Below, in pieces: positions 5,444 through 6,247 of a DNA stretch of 6,247 bases (its first letter is position 1; each line of letters opens with the position of its first letter). Made by a program: the position numbers and the translations under genes. The notes beneath the pieces are model-generated. The model saw only the letters and a program-made list of their open reading frames with translations. It was not told where the DNA came from and ran no database searches. Source of the stretch: Gorillibacterium sp. (GTDB taxonomy: Bacteria > Bacillota > Bacilli > Paenibacillales > NBRC-103111); contig JAIMBU010000187.1 of NCBI GenBank assembly GCA_023511325.1, forward strand, positions 1-6,247, read 5' to 3'.

Positions 5444-6247
5444 TTATTTTCCTCCTCGCGCTTGAAATCTCCTTACAAGGCTATCTTTTTCGTTCCAAAA
5501 CGTCCTTGCTACCGATTCGTCCGCAATATAAGTATCTCCTGATTTTATTGTGAAATTACTGTTGTTTACCACCGGATTTGAGGAAGAAGATTGAGGAACC
5601 GAAAAGCTAGGCATGGAGAAATTAAGTGCCGGCATGGAGAAGTTCATCAGCTTTAAGATGTTGGCTTGTTGCCAATCGTTCATAACAATTTCTCCGGCAT
5701 GCGCAACAATAGGAACAGCTGATCCGCGCGCACCTTGTACGGCACCGCCTTCAGAAAAGTGTTGAATACCAAGGTAGTTGTCATCTGGTATGCCATATTG
5801 CTTCCGCAACGCAACATTTCTATCATGCAGCGCTATTTTGCGTGCTGGATCGTTTGTTACGTTCCACTCATTCTGGTTTTTCGTGTACTCTTCGAAGTCA
5901 GTTTCTTTTTGGCTCTTGGATGAAGCAAGGCTAGTGATGGTGGCCGCCTTTGCTTTGTAATCCAAAATAAATTGATCCAATTGTTTTAGGATCTCAGCGT
6001 TCTTTTCGCTCTCCTTGAGAATCTGAATATTCTTAACCGCTTCAGCTTGGGATTCTGTATCCAAGGAGAAGTCTTCAAAAGCGGCCTGTAGCTTATCATA
6101 GTGCTCTTTGGCTGTGGCTATTTGGTTGTTATAGTCCGCAACCCGTTGTTCTTTTTCTTTCGTCAAAGCATCCTTGACTGCTTCTAATCCTCTCTTTGTA
6201 AGCTCACGGCCGTGGTCCAGTTCCATCTTTTCGATGTCTTTCTGGAC
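5444..6247 (-). CDS. Tail tape-measure protein, C-terminal part (partial, start beyond right edge)
   Basis: The frame is open to the right edge: codons for V-Q-K-D-I-E-K precede the first internal ATG at 6226, so that ATG is not the likely start. Visible are 267 residues ending in TAA. The first ~140 are charged and heptad-like (runs of K, E, Q with spaced L, I, A), which suggests a long coiled coil. Next comes a Gly/Ala stretch, FSEGGAVQGARGSAVPIVAH, followed by AGEIVMN and QQANILKLMNF. This 'GG...G...P..AH.GE.V.N..Q' signature is typical of the C-terminal end of tape-measure proteins. After it come a short NFSMP repeat, a Ser/Asn-rich linker and a basic tail (RRFQARGGK). The tape measure fixes tail length and fills the tube lumen until DNA ejection. 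It sits one base upstream of dit, the conserved neighbour order. The family call is firm; total length cannot be known here. Confidence 0.9.
   Translation of the reverse strand, partial: VQKDIEKMELDHGRELTKRGLEAVKDALTKEKEQRVADYNNQIATAKEHYDKLQAAFEDFSLDTESQAEAVKNIQILKESEKNAEILKQLDQFILDYKAKAATITSLASSKSQKETDFEEYTKNQNEWNVTNDPARKIALHDRNVALRKQYGIPDDNYLGIQHFSEGGAVQGARGSAVPIVAHAGEIVMNDWQQANILKLMNFSMPALNFSMPSFSVPQSSSSNPVVNNSNFTIKSGDTYIADESVARTFWNEKDSLVRRFQARGGK
5451..5457 (-). promoter_or_regulatory. Ribosome binding site of the distal tail gene
   Basis: The minus strand reads GAGGAGG, eight bases before the ATG at 5442, and lies inside the last codons of the tape-measure gene. It is a near-perfect Shine-Dalgarno sequence and fixes the dit start. 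With only one base between the upstream TAA and this ATG, translational coupling is likely. Confidence 0.85.
5610..5641 (-). repeat. Short tandem repeat coding NFSMP heptapeptides in the tape-measure C-terminus
   Basis: The plus-strand 11-mer ggcatggagaa occurs at 5610-5620 and again at 5631-5641, exactly 21 bases apart. On the coding strand this gives NFSMPAL then NFSMPSF, followed by a degenerate third unit (SVPQ). The period of seven residues is in frame, so this is a protein-level repeat just after the conserved AH.GE motif. Confidence 0.75.

Noticed and set aside
5444..6226. Treating the ATG at 6226 as the true start of a 260-residue protein
   Set aside because: The frame stays open to the window edge with sensible coiled-coil sequence, and no good ribosome binding site precedes the ATG. 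The C-terminal signature belongs to much longer tape-measure proteins.

Overview
This window is a slice of the tail module of a long-tailed bacteriophage or prophage of a low-to-moderate-GC Gram-positive host (Bacillota). All genes lie on the minus strand and read right to left. The host guess rests on strong AGGAGG-type ribosome binding sites and on an XkdX-family protein, a Sipho_tail-type distal tail protein and a tail-endopeptidase-type hub protein, a combination typical of Bacillus/Paenibacillus siphophages. The fibre's N-terminal and jelly-roll segments look most like Paenibacillus prophage fibres as I remember them; I could not run a search.

Layout in transcription order: (1) 6247-5444, the C-terminal 267 residues of the tape-measure protein, running off the right edge. 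(2) 5442-4639, distal tail protein (Dit). (3) 4620-1051, a 1189-residue modular tail fibre/receptor-binding protein. (4) 1028-711, a 105-residue protein of unknown function with a C-terminal coiled coil. (5) 709-563, a 48-residue XkdX-family protein. (6) 562-467, a 96-base gap with two consecutive minus-strand hairpins, each followed by a T-rich run, read as a likely tandem terminator. (7) 466-1, the N-terminal 155 residues of a tail hub/endopeptidase-type (Tal, tail spike) protein, starting at GTG and running off the left edge.

Genes 1-5 are packed with 1- to 22-base gaps and are probably translated from one late mRNA. The tape measure sets tail length and is the scaffold around which the tube assembles. 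Dit forms the ring at the tail tip, the fibre binds the host surface, and the Tal-type protein forms the hub below Dit that opens the cell wall.

The main oddity is gene order. In the usual siphophage arrangement Tal follows Dit directly and the fibre and XkdX come after. Here the fibre-XkdX cassette sits between Dit and Tal, and a terminator-like double hairpin separates the cassette from Tal. I found no RNA genes, CRISPR arrays, mobile elements or clear promoters, and nothing that points to a wholly new system. The open reading frames on the plus strand are shadows of the fibre, Dit and tape-measure genes.
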